Shown here: piece after piece, positions 10,764-23,012 of the stretch
Layout: every line of letters begins with the position of its first letter
Numbering within the stretch: the stretch's first letter is position 1
NCBI GenBank assembly: GCA_005408345.1
Contig: SEMN01000270.1
Location: forward strand, 124,001 to 188,000
DNA: 64,000 bases
Direction: 5' to 3'
Origin: Macquaria australasica
Lineage: Eukaryota > Chordata > Actinopteri > Centrarchiformes > Percichthyidae
The notes under the pieces: generated by a model
Databases searched by the model: none
What the model saw: the letters and a program-made list of their open reading frames with translations, nothing else
What the model was told of the DNA's origin: nothing
Translations under genes and position numbers: made by a program

Positions 10764-13700
10764 TCAGTACCAGATCCGGCATGTGTTATCCTTGCTGCCT
10801 GCAGGAGAGCACAAACACGAACAGGTGGCTGCACAGAAGGACACAGCTGCACGCTTTTCATCTAAAATGTGCAATTAAGCATTTGTGGCGCTTTATTCGC
10901 CACTCAAGGCTATATTTTATCAGTGCGTGGTTGTGAGATGTATGTGTGCTTGTCAGATCTGGCGCGTGTGTGTGGGGACAGTGTGTACCTGTAATGATAG
11001 TGTCACCCTCATAGTTGAAGACACAGGAGAAGATCTCGTCGGTGTGCCCCTCCAGAACTTGTAGGCAGACTCCAGACTGAACATCCCACAGACGAGCTGT
11101 CTTGTCTGAGCTTGCTGTCAGGACCCTGCTGCCCTGGGGGCTGAAACAGATCTACCCAGAGAGGCAGAGTCAGGGGAGTTAGTCTTATTCAGAGGTGGGT
11201 GGGTGTGTGCTACATGAGCGATAGAGTGAGGAAGAGAGAGTGCTGAATTAGAGATTATGCCAGAAGTGGTTGAAATGACAAAGGGAGGGGAAAATGAGGG
11301 AGTTTAGAACACTTCCACCACATCAGCAGCATTATTCCACAGAGGTCATTCAACTTTAAATACTTAAAGGAAGATAAAGGCACCGGTGACACTACTTAGT
11401 GAAGAGTTTTTCCAGTAGAGTATTATGAAAATCATGGCTGAAGCTGATTGTGTTAGATCCTGGGTTTATCGTTCCCTGAATGGTTCTGCATCCCCATAGT
11501 GAGGTAAAGGAAGAGATGATTAAATGAAGCTGGCTCTAGATGGCCAAGAAAGTAAAGTATGTTTTTATTAAAACTCTAAATGGAGCACCAAGGAGCGACC
11601 CCAGGCAGGAAATGGAAACTGACTAGGGAAGAAGCTGACAAAGATAGAAGACCGGAGGAAGAAGATGAAAGTGGAAGCTATGACAACTACAGGAATGGAA
11701 TAAAAACTGTTTAAAATGGACAGAGAAGAGAAAAAAACAGAAAGAGAGAATGACAGGAAATTGGCATAAATAAACAAGGTTAAAGCGGTGGCCCAATTCC
11801 ATATTACATCCTAATTCTAACCTCATCTCCTGAATACTGCAAAAGTTACAGTTATGTATACTCAGCATACATGCTAAAAGAAAGAAGGAAAAAAAGGCTT
11901 GTATAAAACATTTGCAAAGTCAGCTATGGTAGATGTTTACATGAAGTGTGTTAGGTTCTCAGTTGAACTTTAAAGTAGCAAAATTAGGGCCACATAGAAA
12001 TATGGTCAGGTCTTTAGAATCAGTCATGCCATTAACATCCATCATTAATATTTCCCAGATAAAACAGATAAAGGCAGCAAGGTGGATTAACTAGGGGAGA
12101 GGCTGAGACATAATAAAAGTTAAGCATACAGAGCGAGACACTGAAATAGAGGGAGAGACCAATGAAAAGAAAAACATGATCATGGTTAAGAAGCATGGAG
12201 GGGAGGGGGAGAGGTGACCTGTTAGGGAGAGATTAGTATCATAATCCCAGCCTATTTATTACTGACTGCAGATGCCTTTCAGTAAACAGAGGTAACTTCC
12301 CAGCCCCTCATACATAGATACCCTCTGAGCCAGAGCCTGCAGGACACACACACACACACTTCATGCAAAGCACCTGGAAAATGGTAAATGGGTAAAATCA
12401 CTCCCATTAAAGTACAAGGTCAATGCAGGGTCAAACAAACACACACCTTATGCCAGAGTATGTGTTTGCTTAACTCAACTAATGGCAGGCCACATTACAC
12501 TGGGTTAAAGGTTCTTTTTGAGGATGTGTGATTACATGTGATGGCATGGGTGCAACATTTAGTGCTCTGAGTTCAAAGGCTAATAACACAAGGTCAGACC
12601 ATGCTCACTCGTGGCCATGGGGTGACAGGTGGTATTTGTAATTTCTCATGGAGATCTACCTAGAAAACATTCACAATCTAGTTTGGAACCCAGAGATTCA
12701 ATTAGTCAGATCAACAGAAACATCACCTCAGTCATATGTCCTATTTGCCGAGCTTTACCATGTGACACAGTGAGCACAAAGCACCCTGAAGCCTGGACTC
12801 CTGTCCCTCCACATCAGCATCACGCTTTATCCCATGTTAACAAGGCAAGTAGAGGCAATATCCTATTTACAACACTGACCAGGAGAGCTGTAGCTAGAGA
12901 CTGAGGGTATTATAAATAGGTAGAAATGTATTTCCTGTTGCCATGTCAGCTAATATCAAACCGTGACAGGAAGTAAGTGTGGCCCATACTGTTTCCTAGC
13001 CATAAACACAATTCTGATGAAATAGTCTATAGAGAGCCGAGGTCCTGACTCACTTCTGTGCTACCCTCTGATCCACTAGCCTTCATTACACAATGTATGA
13101 AAAACTGAAGCATGAGCAAAGATTTTATTACTTTACAGCTCTGGATAGCCTTAGAGACACAGTTGCATTAATCTTATGGGATATAAGATTAATGCTTAAC
13201 AACAATTAAGCATTCTTGTTGCAGAATGCTTAATTGTGATATCTTTGTTAAACTGCGAAGGGGTTTAAATTTTACAAGTTAGAACAATAGTAAATGCCTA
13301 TTTACCTTATCAAAGAGACAAAATACTAAAAAGAAAAAAAAACATCCATACAAAACTGCATTACAGAACAGAGGCTAGTGAAACAAAAGCTAGCCTGTAA
13401 ATGGGGTGAGACTTTGGCTCTCTTTGGTGACATAAAATAACTTTTCACAGGCTATGGCAGAGAAGTCATTTTGGGTCCAGTGACTTACCTTGGAGATCTC
13501 TCCATCATGGCCCTCCAGGGTCACGAGACACTGATGTGTGGTTGCACTGAAAACTCGAGCTGTACCTGACAGAGACAGGGACAAGCAGGGTTATTAGTGT
13601 ACATGCACTATACTTGATGATAAGATCTGGAGAACTTATGGCATTAGAAAATAATCAAATTTTTGCAATTTTAGCGTAAACCTCAGGCATGTGATCAAAA

Positions 13701-16700
13701 CAACACAAAACTGCTGGAGAGAGTGAGAAAATGTGTAAAAATACGAAATCGTAAAAAAAATGAATCGGTATATATACATAAATAAATACACACCATCAGC
13801 AGAGGCAGTAGCAATGAGCTGGCCACTTAAATCAAAACACACATCTAGCACCTCTTCTTTGTGTCCAACTAGGGTGGCCACACACTTCCCACCAACTGCC
13901 TCCCACAACTGCAAATACATACACATAACACAAAACACTCAGTGACGTAATTATACATACACACAGGCAGGGAAGCACATACGCACAAAAACTAGGACAC
14001 ACATGCATGTGAACAAACATATACACATGAAATATGCTTGCATGTAGCTGTTAGCTGTCTTAAGTGGCTTTATTTAAACCATCTACCCTAGAGGGATGCA
14101 GTGAGGTGGATAATTCTTACTTGCGAGCATGACTCATCTGGGCATAATTAAGGAATTAGGATTTAATTTTTTTCCTTTAAATGATAGAGACCTTAGAGAC
14201 AGGAAGTGGGGAGTGACAGAGAGTGGGAAATGGAGGAGGGTTAAATATGAATGACAAGAGCCACCCATCTCAAGTACCTTATTTTGCAATAGTGCTAAAT
14301 GAACGACCAAAGTCTGTAAAGAGACATTTTGGCAAAATAATTGTATTTGAAAGAGTCAAATAATGATAGTTGGTGATAGTTCACCTTGCAGGTTTTGTCC
14401 ATGGAGCCGGTGACTATGAGGGAGCAATCCCAGTTAAACTGAACATTGCTGATTTCTCCCCTGTGACCAATCAGAGTGTGGACACATCTGAGAAAAACAG
14501 AAATGAGTCAGTTGTGCACTCTTGTATGCAGAATCTATAGGTGTTATGCATGCACTGTACAGTATAAATGATGACACACGTGCACAAATCGATGCATACA
14601 TTGCAATAACAATGATGATGTCTGACCTTCCTGAAGCAACATCCCATATAGCAACTGTGTGGTCAAAGGAGCCAGTGACAAGTTGATTCCCCACCGTGTT
14701 AAAGCACAGAGAGAGGACTTCTGCAGTGTGACCCTGGATGAAATCAGAAAGAGAGCATTATCCCTCACTGTCTCATTTCTTTCCTCTTTTAAACTCCCTC
14801 TCTTTCTCTCCTGCTACGCTATGTCACTGTATGGATGAAAATGCACATCAAAAACGCCATATTATTTATTAAAATAAACATACGGACTTAAGCCTTAAAG
14901 GCAGGTTGTTAAATTCTTGAAATAAAAAAATAAAAATGAGCACGCTTAAGATTCTGCGCTCAATTGACTGCTGTCAGCATGATTGATTCTTCATGGTGTG
15001 AAGTACTAAAAGAACAGAGAGAGCTGCAGAGGGTTCTCAGTGAGACAGTCAGCCAGGCAGCCACACCATGGACCCACGTGCAGTCTGCACATCAAAGAGA
15101 GCTAACTATTCCCTTCAGAATGGGTTATCAGTGCCTTATTAAAGAGTCACAGTTACATTCCCCATCAGATCATGGGATTGATATGTGGGGGTAGAAAAGG
15201 CACTGGCCAATAGCAGGGGTAACAATTTAGGAATAATTACTCTTAGAAGTGAAAAGTTAATCAATGCATTATTAATGAATGTGAGCCCCGATAACAGGAA
15301 AAAAAAAGAGAGGCACTGGATTATAGTAAGTAAAGATATCTCACAGTCAGAGTGGCCACCTCCTCCCCAGTCTCCACATCCCACAGCTTGGCAGTGGCAT
15401 CCATGCTGCCTGTGGCCACCAGTGTACTCTGGGGGTTAAACGCCAGGCACACCTACACAATACAAAACTCTCTTTTACAGTCACTAGTGTTGGATTCTGT
15501 TACAAAGCCAAACAATGATTTGGCAGACTTATTTATTATCTAAGCACTAAACATAATACCAAAGTAAAACCATTAAACTATGCAATTTAAATGCTCAGTT
15601 GGCCTGGGGCCCTACTGAAGGCACTCGGTCCTGCAGCGTAAAAGTGTGCATAAATACTGGCTGATGTACGTACAGCAGCCTATAGCATATGAAGCAACGA
15701 TTTGACTAAAAACAAACTAAAAATTGAATAATTTTCACTTTAAACAGATTTTCATACATACAATTTCTGCCATGTGTCCGCGAAAGGTATGAAAACATTT
15801 GCCCGTCTCAGCACACCACAGTTTGCAGGTCTTATCAAAAGAGGCGGTGGCAATCTTGTCTCTAAGTTTCAGAAAGATAAAATAAAGCAAAGAAGAAATG
15901 ATGAAAAGTCCCATTTGAAAGGCTAAATAATTCAGCTGAGTCAATTATAGAGCAATGTTCTCAGATGCTATGAATGTTTTGCTGAAACAGCTCATTTACC
16001 CATAAGGGTTGTTGAATGCAATTGCATACACCACATTTCTATGACCCTCCAGCGTGTGCAGCTCTGTGCCTGAGGCTGTGTCCCAAACTCTACATGTCCT
16101 GTCATAGCTCCCAGTTATAAACCTGCAGACGGTTCAAGAGAAGAGACAAACAAAAATAAATATACAGCATTTCCTGAACTCCAAAATGCCAGATTTATGT
16201 GTGTTGCAGAGAAACCTACCTTGACCCTGATTTGTCAAAGGCAACATTTGTCAGTGGCAGTATGTGTGCCTTAAGCTCCTACAAAAAGAACAAAACAAAC
16301 AAACAAACAAAAAACCCCCCAGAAAGATTAGAAAATATAACCTCCAAGGCAATATAGTATTTACTCCATTTATCTTTAAGATTACACACGTAATACCTGT
16401 ATACAATTACTCTGACTTTGATGTAATAGCAAGACCTCTCCCTCCTGGCTCACCAGTGGTGGAAGGACTTTCTCTCCTTATACTTAGAAGGCATGCTTAC
16501 TTGGCTTCTAATTAAAAAATTAAATAAAAATAAATTAAATTAAAAATTTCCCCGCTGTGGGACAATAAAGGCTTATCTTATCTTATCTTACTGTATCTTA
16601 TTCTAAGACCACTGCTGCTCTCTAGTGCCTCTTTGGAGAACTGGCTAACTCCTAACTACCCACAAATGTAAATAACATTGAAAAAGAGCAAACATCTGGG

Positions 16701-17965
16701 AGCTAATAAACTGCTGTAATGAGCTGATGTTGCCAAATATTTCATCATCCACAATCTTCTCCACTGCCTGTGTGTAATAGAGTAACGCAGCTTTACACAG
16801 AAGTCAAAATCTGATGCAAAATATATGTGCCAAAAATGTTTGAACCGATACAAATGATAAAGAGCTTTCTCCACTTATTTCATAAAACCACACTATAGAT
16901 TTTACAACCTGTCCTGGGACCTTGAACAGCAATACACTAATAGAAAATGAATGAATGAATGTCTTCACCAATAGGAGCTACTTTATTGAATCTATATGTC
17001 ATTCCACTGTGTTGATTTATTGGCCAGTAGTGTAAGTATGAGTCCAGCGTCTGACCTTGAAGAAACAGAACCCGTGGTGGTCCTGCTGGCCCTGTTTCTG
17101 CTGAAGTCGAAGGATCAGCTGTTTGACCTGATCAGCCCGGGACTCTGTGATCAGAGGCTCGGATCGCCTGATTTCTGCCAACAACTCATCTGGGTTTGTT
17201 CTGCATCGTGGGAAAATGCAATTTTTTTAAAAAAAATACATTTTTAAACTTAAAATCACCCGATGGTGACAATTTAGAAAAGTGATGACATGAGAAAAAC
17301 TACATGCAAAATAATAATTTTCAGTGAGGACAAAAAAAAAGTACAAACATATATACGAGACACTGTTGAAGTATACAGCTTAACAATGTATAATAATGTG
17401 AGCTGAACGGATTAACTTTGCTTTATCCAAAGGAAAATTTATTTGTAGTGTGGCATCAAAAACAACTTTCTCATTAAAAAAAAAAAAAAAAGGAAACATT
17501 AAATAACACATAAACCGTACCGGTGGTAGTTAAGGCTAATTGGAGACATGTCTGACTAGTAATAAAATGACTATTTGTGAGAGATGAAAAGCAACAACGC
17601 TCCTACAGAGGGTTATTATGACACCACGCAGTTATCAGCAAGCCACAGTGTTATTAGCTAACTTTGTTCTCTTATAGGATACCATTACTCACGCACCCTG
17701 GAGTCAAATCCAAAAGGTCGATTGATTTGGTCCTCAAATATCCTCCTTTGTCGTATTCCAAGATTATACCTGATAGCAGAAACATGTATTAAACCAGGAA
17801 AAGCCACTCAACGTTAGTGCTACATCAAGTAGTTGTCAAAGTCGAAAACACTCCGCTACAACAGTGGCATATTCCCTTAAAAAGAACTAACGTTAAGGTT
17901 GAGACAAATCAATTATTTGTATTACCTGGTGGATAATATCTGAGAAGGAACCGCTTAAGTTTCAT
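10764..17965 (-). CDS. daw1: daw1, dynein assembly factor with WD repeats 1 (13 exons, complete)
   Basis: DAW1 (WDR69, the homologue of Chlamydomonas ODA16) is a cytoplasmic adaptor that helps deliver outer dynein arms into cilia. Coding exons in transcript order: 17926-17965, 17697-17769, 17056-17200, 16220-16278, 16000-16122, 15762-15861, 15345-15452, 14627-14733, 14385-14487, 13794-13908, 13489-13565, 10989-11151 and 10764-10798. They sum to 1248 nt, 415 codons plus stop, the same length as I recall for human DAW1. All junctions are GT-AG and in frame. The N-terminus reads MKLKRFLLRYYPPG, followed by a helical region to about residue 85. A WD40 array then runs to the C-terminus, with repeated GH...D...W cores such as LEGHRNVVYAIAFNNPYG, GSFDHTVAIWD and LEGHDGEISK, ending SKDNTCRIWY. 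A candidate RFX X-box sits 45 bases upstream of the ATG. The gene is convergent with sphkap and divergent from slc19a3. Confidence 0.95.
11152..13488 (-). other. daw1 intron 12 (2.3 kb), no gene seen
   Basis: This is the largest daw1 intron. It is AT- and purine-rich, with short CA and A tracts and no family-like open frame. A short inverted sequence around 13175-13235 (AGATTAATGCTTAAC against GCATTCTTGTTG/GAATGCTTAATTG) can form weak hairpins and is probably low complexity. Confidence 0.6.
16530..16605 (+). repeat. 3' tail fragment of a non-LTR retroelement
   Basis: The sequence TTTCCCCGCTGTGGGACAAT, then AAAGGCTTATC and repeated CTTAT pentamers, is the typical end of fish LINE/SINE elements with a short tandem tail. 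It lies in a daw1 intron. A related tail occurs at 62888-62962. Confidence 0.6.
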
Positions 17966-18009
17966 GTTGCCGTATATTTGGGACGCTTTACATCGCCTAT
18001 CAACAAACC

Positions 18010-18023
18010 GTTGCTAAGGCGAC
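18010..18023 (-). promoter_or_regulatory. candidate RFX X-box of daw1
   Basis: On the daw1 sense strand the sequence is GTCGCCTTAGCAAC, which fits the X-box pattern GTNRCC-N2-RGYAAC at every defined position. It lies 45 bases upstream of the daw1 ATG, a usual position for ciliary genes controlled by RFX factors. Binding is inferred from the motif only. Confidence 0.7.
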
Positions 18024-18234
18024 AGACTCGCGGCACGTGCCCGCGTGCACTCACAACGCATGCGTGTTACGAACATAAACAGACCTCTCAAGAACTTGAA
18101 TGACAAGTCTGTTGAAACAAATAACCAAGCAAGGATGTTGGTTACTGTGCCTGTATTTTCACATCCTGGAGGCATTACACAAGGAGCCCGAGACGACGCA
18201 GCATCGCGCTCTTGGCTATAGCATAATAGCAAAT

Positions 18235-18291
18235 CCAAATCCAAGCTGTGAGGGAGTTCAGAATCCGAACTCCCTCACAGCTTGGATTTGG
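18235..18291. repeat. perfect 25-bp inverted repeat with 7-base loop
   Basis: The arm at 18235-18259 (begins CCAAATCCAAGC, ends GGGAGTTC) is exactly complementary to the arm at 18267-18291, with a 7-base spacer. It lies between the divergent daw1 and slc19a3 copy-1 genes. No transposase or terminator context explains it. Confidence 0.95.
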
Positions 18292-18782
18292 GTTGTAGGC
18301 TATATGGTGAATCATAGTAATATTTCTGCACTTAAATGTTTATCACTGCTTTGTACAGCTGTTTACTGAACTCTTTAAGTTGCCTTTGTGCTGCAGAAGG
18401 GGAGTCAATTTGTTACCAGGCTCAATTTGCCTGCTTCTGTTTAACAACAAGAAGTTTCCTTTCTCTCTGTTAAATTGTCTCATGCTTTGTTTGATATAAT
18501 CTATCACAGACTAAAGGGTTGTACTAATACCTAAAGTCTAATTTCTTCACCTCTCAGCTATCCTTCTGTTTCCTAACAGTTCAAAGTCTGTCACTCATAA
18601 ACTGTGACTAAGGCACGAGCAGATCATAAAGATTGTGTGTGTATATTCTAGCTACTGATGAATACCGATAGCTTCGAAAACGGTCAATGCCCTTAAGGTG
18701 GTCAGACTTCAAATTAAGACCAAGGTGTTCAGGTGGCACTCCTAGGAATATAAACCAAAGACGATCTCCTGGAGGTAAAAGC

Positions 18783-21700
18783 ATGGGCTGTTGCGCCAAA
18801 CTGAAGTCCTCTGGCTGGGCTTATCCCACTGCAGTCCTGGCACTTTATGGGTTTTTTGCCAACTGCAGAGTAGCAGAGCCCTTCCTCACACCATACCTAA
18901 TTGGACCACACAAGAACATCTCTGGAGAAGTGGTAAGAATGGCAGACACATACATACTATTATGTACAAACCTGTACACTTACTCTACAGCCTGTGTACA
19001 TCAAGTACTGTATCTTTTATTAGGGGCACTTATCTGAGACCTACTGCTCTTCAGTTTTGATCGACAAAGAGATATGCATGCCATGGACAAGAGACAGAAA
19101 GTGTGCATGGATCAGCATTCTTGTTCTCTGGTGCTCGTTGTTTCCCCACAGGTGACCAACTACCTGTTCCCTATCTGGACGTACTCCTACCTGGCCTTCC
19201 TTTTTCCCGTCTTCCTCCTGACTGACTTCTTGAGGCATAAGCCCCTCATTATGGTACAGGGGCTCTTCCTGGTCACCAACTACATCCTGCTCTGCTTTGC
19301 CCCGGGTCTGCCTGCTATGATCTTCCTTCAGGTCCACTGAAAGACTGATAAAAATGGTTGAAAACAGTTGAATAGTAATAATGTTCCTCATGTAACACTT
19401 TATTTTATTCAGAATAATCAAAGCTGCAGTACTTATAATTCAGTAATGCACTTGGTGTTGTGTGTCCTGACATACAAGGTTATTAAAAACCAAAGATATC
19501 TTATTTAAATAATGCAAAAGACTATAACCCTGCTGTTCATAGACATAATACAGTATTGCTGCACTGTTGCTTATTACCCATGAAAGACAGCATGCATTAT
19601 GTTATCCTTTACTGGTACAAGGTGCTTCATCATAGGTTGAAATCTCATTAAAACTGTTCCATCCCATCAACAGGTCAACTATGCTGTTGTAACTTCCACA
19701 GAGGTGGCCTACTTTTCCTACATTTACAGTGTGATTCCAGTTGAGAATTACCAAAGAGCCACTGGTTACCTGCGCAGTGCCATGCTGGCTGGATACACAT
19801 TTGGTGCCAGCCTAGGCCAAGTGCTCGTCTCCCTGGCAGGTAGGGCTTCCCAGCCTATAAAAAATACTGAATAAATAAAAAATATATTAGATAAATATTG
19901 TTTAATATCTCTATATTTTCTCCACATTAAGTATACTCCTCAAGACAGATAATAAATATCTCCTAATACAAGACGTTTGAAAATCTGCTTTGCCTGCATG
20001 TATAACAATATTAACTGCAAAGAAAATTATGAAGGAACTGCACTGAACTGTGCTTCAACATTTGAGCAAGCACTGATGAAGTATGAACTCTAATCAACAG
20101 GAGTGGACTACTTCTACATCAATGCTGTCACTCTGGGGATTGTAAGCATGGCTTTCCTTGTCACCTTCTGGTTGCCCATGCCCCAGAGGAGCCTGTACTT
20201 CAAAGGGAAAACGGCTGCAGCTGTGGGCTCGCAGTCCCAGCAGGAGGGGCCGCTGGGAGCGGACGGGCCTGAGGAACCGGTGATGGATAAGGGTGAAGCT
20301 GGCTCAGGGAAAGAGAAGATGGAGCATAATGGCAGTGCTGGCTGGTGCAGCGGGGAAAATGTGGTCACTGCGGGCCATCTACTTTGGCAAAGCTTCAGGG
20401 AGTCGTATTCTTCCAGGCATTTTCTTTTTCTGATTATATATCGATACACATCACACTTTGAGTACAGATCTGCTGAGCACGCACCTTTTTCACATTTTGT
20501 TATGTATCATACTTTAATATATTTACTGCAGCAAACAAACAAACAAAACCATTATTCATTGTGGTGTTTTTCTATAATGTATTCATATATTAATACTTTT
20601 TTGATGGTAGAAAAAGCCTTCTAATTAATAATAATTACCACCATGCAGGCATTTAATCTACTGGTCCCTGTGGTGGGCTTTGGCCACAGCTGGCTACGTG
20701 CAGGTTTTCAACTACATCCAGCTGATGTGGGACCATATAGAACCATCTGCCACATCATCCATCTACAACGGAGGTGTAGAGGCTGCGTGCTCTCTTGTGG
20801 GTAAGGCTGGTTGATGGTGTGTGTGTATAAGAGAGAAAACCATACAGAAAAGAAAAGAATGGGCTTGGGGCTGAGGGCGACAGGGTAGGGAGGTCAGAAA
20901 GTACTGAAAGACAGACTAACATATTGTTGGTTTTGGTCTTTTCATGGGATTTGTTGACAATAACAGAAATATAGAACATCACCAGCTTTATCCTTTAAAT
21001 ATTACCTTCCAAAAGCATTATCATGGAAACAGGACAAAGTACTAATAAACTAAATAAAATTAAAAAAAAGCAGAATAATGTGCACAAAAGAACATTTAAT
21101 GAAAGAGTGAGCATTGCTTTTGGACAGTGTAAACTCACAGAAGAACAGAAGTTTCATAGAAGCAGGGGATCACTGATTCTCACCGCATCGTTCGGAGAAC
21201 AGGAACCAGGAGTTCAGTTAACACAGGGGAGGGGCAGAAGTTTGCAGCACAACCACATTATATAGAGCAAAATAAAATTTAACGATGTTATTAAAAGCTG
21301 CCATGTCTGGTGGCACATAGACCTATAAAAACTTGCAATTAAAAGAAAACAACCATGCCATTCTTGGTTTTATGGGATACCCGATTAAATGGAAAATGTG
21401 TATTGATTTTGAAAGGGAATAGCAGCACCAGGGTCCCGTTGGCGTCTGCTCAACCTGGCTCAGCATGAGAAGAAGAGAAATTGCTTCAATTAAGGAGATA
21501 GAGTTAGGAGGTAATGGATTCTCTGATTTTTGGTGATAGTTGATTCCAAGAGCTGGGTGGAAGTGGTTCATCATAATAGCCAGGTGCTGTGGAGGCCAGC
21601 AAAGGGCATGTGCGTGCATAAGGTTTTGTTTAGAGGCCACATTGCCCTTTGTACCAACGTTCAAGGAAAGAAATGTTGTTGTGATGATTAATGAAGGAAT

Positions 21701-22955
21701 CACAACAAGGATGCACAGGCACCGTGGAGGTGTTGTCCACTAGAATGACAGATTCATCTTTCTCCTCCGTGGGCCAGGTGCTGCAGTGGCCTTCTCCGTG
21801 GGCCACATCAAGGTGACCTGGGCCGTGTGGGGAGAGCTGGCATTAGGGTTGTTCTCAGCTGTAGGGACAGGTGCCGTGTTTCTGATGGCGCTCACCAGCA
21901 GTATCTGGGCATGCTATGCTGGTTATGTCGTGTTTAAGTCCTGCTACATGTTTCTCATCACAATCACAACGTAAGTTCACTGTAGAATATCTCCAACCAA
22001 ACTTTTATTCTGCAGTGTTACTGTGGTTTTTTTTCAAAACAGTTCTCTCTGTAGATGGAGGAAGCAGAGCACAAAGCCTGAAGTAACCTACTAAACGCCT
22101 AACAATTCCTGTTAGGAAGATCCTGCAGTGTGGTTGTATCTGTAAAACAAGCTTTACAGACAAAGGAAGCTGGTTATGGATTAGGGTTGCAACTACAGAT
22201 TATAAGCCATGCAACAAAGAAAAACAAAAACTAATTTAAGAAGCTGGTACCAGCTAATGTTTGGCATTTATGCTTGAAAAGTCAAAATAGTTGCTGATTA
22301 GTTCTCTTTTGATTGACTTAATTGTTTCATTTCCCTTTTGCATTGCTCATAAATATCTGACAGTCCAAGCATATAGCATAGTTCTCTCAGAAATGATAAG
22401 CACTTTGTCATTTTAGATTTCAGATCGCATCCAACCTCTCCATGGAGTGCTATGCTTTGACATTCGGGATCAACACTTTTGTAGCCCTCTCGCTGCAGAC
22501 CATCATTACAGGCATTGTTGTTGATGAAGCTGCACTGGGACTGGACATTGTGACGCAGGTATGTTCAAACACAGGCTTAAGTATTAATTCAATGCTTTTT
22601 TATTTTATTTTAATGGCAGCACACAGGTATTTAACACTGACAGTCTCCAGGTGAACTCTGTGTCAAGAATGTAAGCAGCATAAGCTTTCTAAAATGTGAG
22701 GACAGGGCGACACCTGGTGGTCACCATTCACTGTTGCATGCAGACATGTTTGATGAAGATCGAGCCACATAGCATGATTCAAATAATAATGTTTCTCTGC
22801 AGTTCATCATCTACGGCAGCTACTACGCTTTCATCTCGGTGCTGTTTCTGATTCGAGGGACCTACACCGCCTGTGTAAATCAACGCAATACTGAGCACAC
22901 AGAAACCAAGGAGCAAGAGACCAGTGTGGAGGTGATCTCTGCTGAACGTTTCTGA
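18783..22955 (+). CDS. slc19a3a: slc19a3 copy 1, thiamine transporter 2-like (8 exons)
   Basis: This is a proton-coupled vitamin carrier of the SLC19 family, a plasma-membrane protein with 12 expected transmembrane segments. Inferred exons are 18783-18932, 19152-19331, 19674-19839, 20101-20416, 20649-20800, 21778-21970, 22417-22558 and 22803-22955, 484 codons with stop. Family signatures are the N-terminal EPFLTPYLIGPHKNIS, then FPIWTYSYLAFLFPVFLLTD, TEVAYFSYIYSV, the cytosolic loop after LPMPQRSLYF, YWSLWWALATAGY, SIYNGGVEA, WACYAGYVVFKSCYM and a short C-tail ending SAERF. ATG 18783 is chosen because upstream residues are not family-like. The intron between exons 4 and 5 is odd: with the conserved frame it must start with GC rather than GT, and it is bounded by a 9-bp direct repeat. 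Otherwise all junctions are GT-AG. It lies in tandem with a second copy 490 bases downstream of its stop. The a/b suffix is assigned by order here and may not match database usage. SLC19A2 is less likely given the daw1/agfg1 context. Confidence 0.85.
20417..20648 (+). other. intron-like insertion in slc19a3 copy 1 with 9-bp direct repeats
   Basis: The sequence CAGGCATTT occurs at both edges (20414-20422 and 20646-20654). Removing one repeat plus the intervening sequence (232 bases in all) restores the conserved SSR-HLIYWSLWW protein sequence. The tandem paralogue is uninterrupted at this point (SSRQLLYWSVWW). Taken as an intron it begins GC (CAG/gcattt) and ends AG. A GT donor after 20461 would instead keep frame and add 15 residues. 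Without splicing, the frame ends at a stop near 20622. Confidence 0.7.
20801..21777 (+). other. slc19a3 copy 1 intron, about 1 kb, no gene seen
   Basis: This is the longest intron of the copy. It has A-rich stretches and some open frames without family resemblance. No recognisable mobile element was seen. Confidence 0.6.
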
Positions 22956-23006
22956 CCAAGGTCAACAAACTGTTATAGTCTTGATCTGTTCCATTTGTTT
23001 ATGGGG

Positions 23007-23012
23007 AATAAA
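23007..23012 (+). terminator. candidate poly(A) signal of slc19a3 copy 1
   Basis: AATAAA lies 52 bases after the stop of the first copy, leaving about 430 bases before the ATG of the second copy. The rest of the gap (23013-23444) is non-coding and should hold the promoter and leader of copy 2. Confidence 0.6.

Larger units (their letters stand above)
17966..18782. other. divergent intergenic region daw1 / slc19a3 copy 1
   Basis: The first 100 bases upstream of the daw1 ATG are GC- and CpG-rich and carry the X-box. The rest is AT-richer, contains the perfect inverted repeat, and includes the presumed 5' leader of the first slc19a3 copy. Frames through it that extend upstream of the slc19a3 ATG are not conserved. 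Confidence 0.6.

Noticed and set aside
13760..14026. Small frames near daw1 exon 10
   Set aside because: They are shadows or intron extensions of the WD-repeat exon 13794-13908.
20417..20624. Read-through tail of slc19a3 copy 1 as its true C-terminus
   Set aside because: It would delete the second half of the transporter. The missing half is present and intact downstream, so the stretch is intronic or an insertion.
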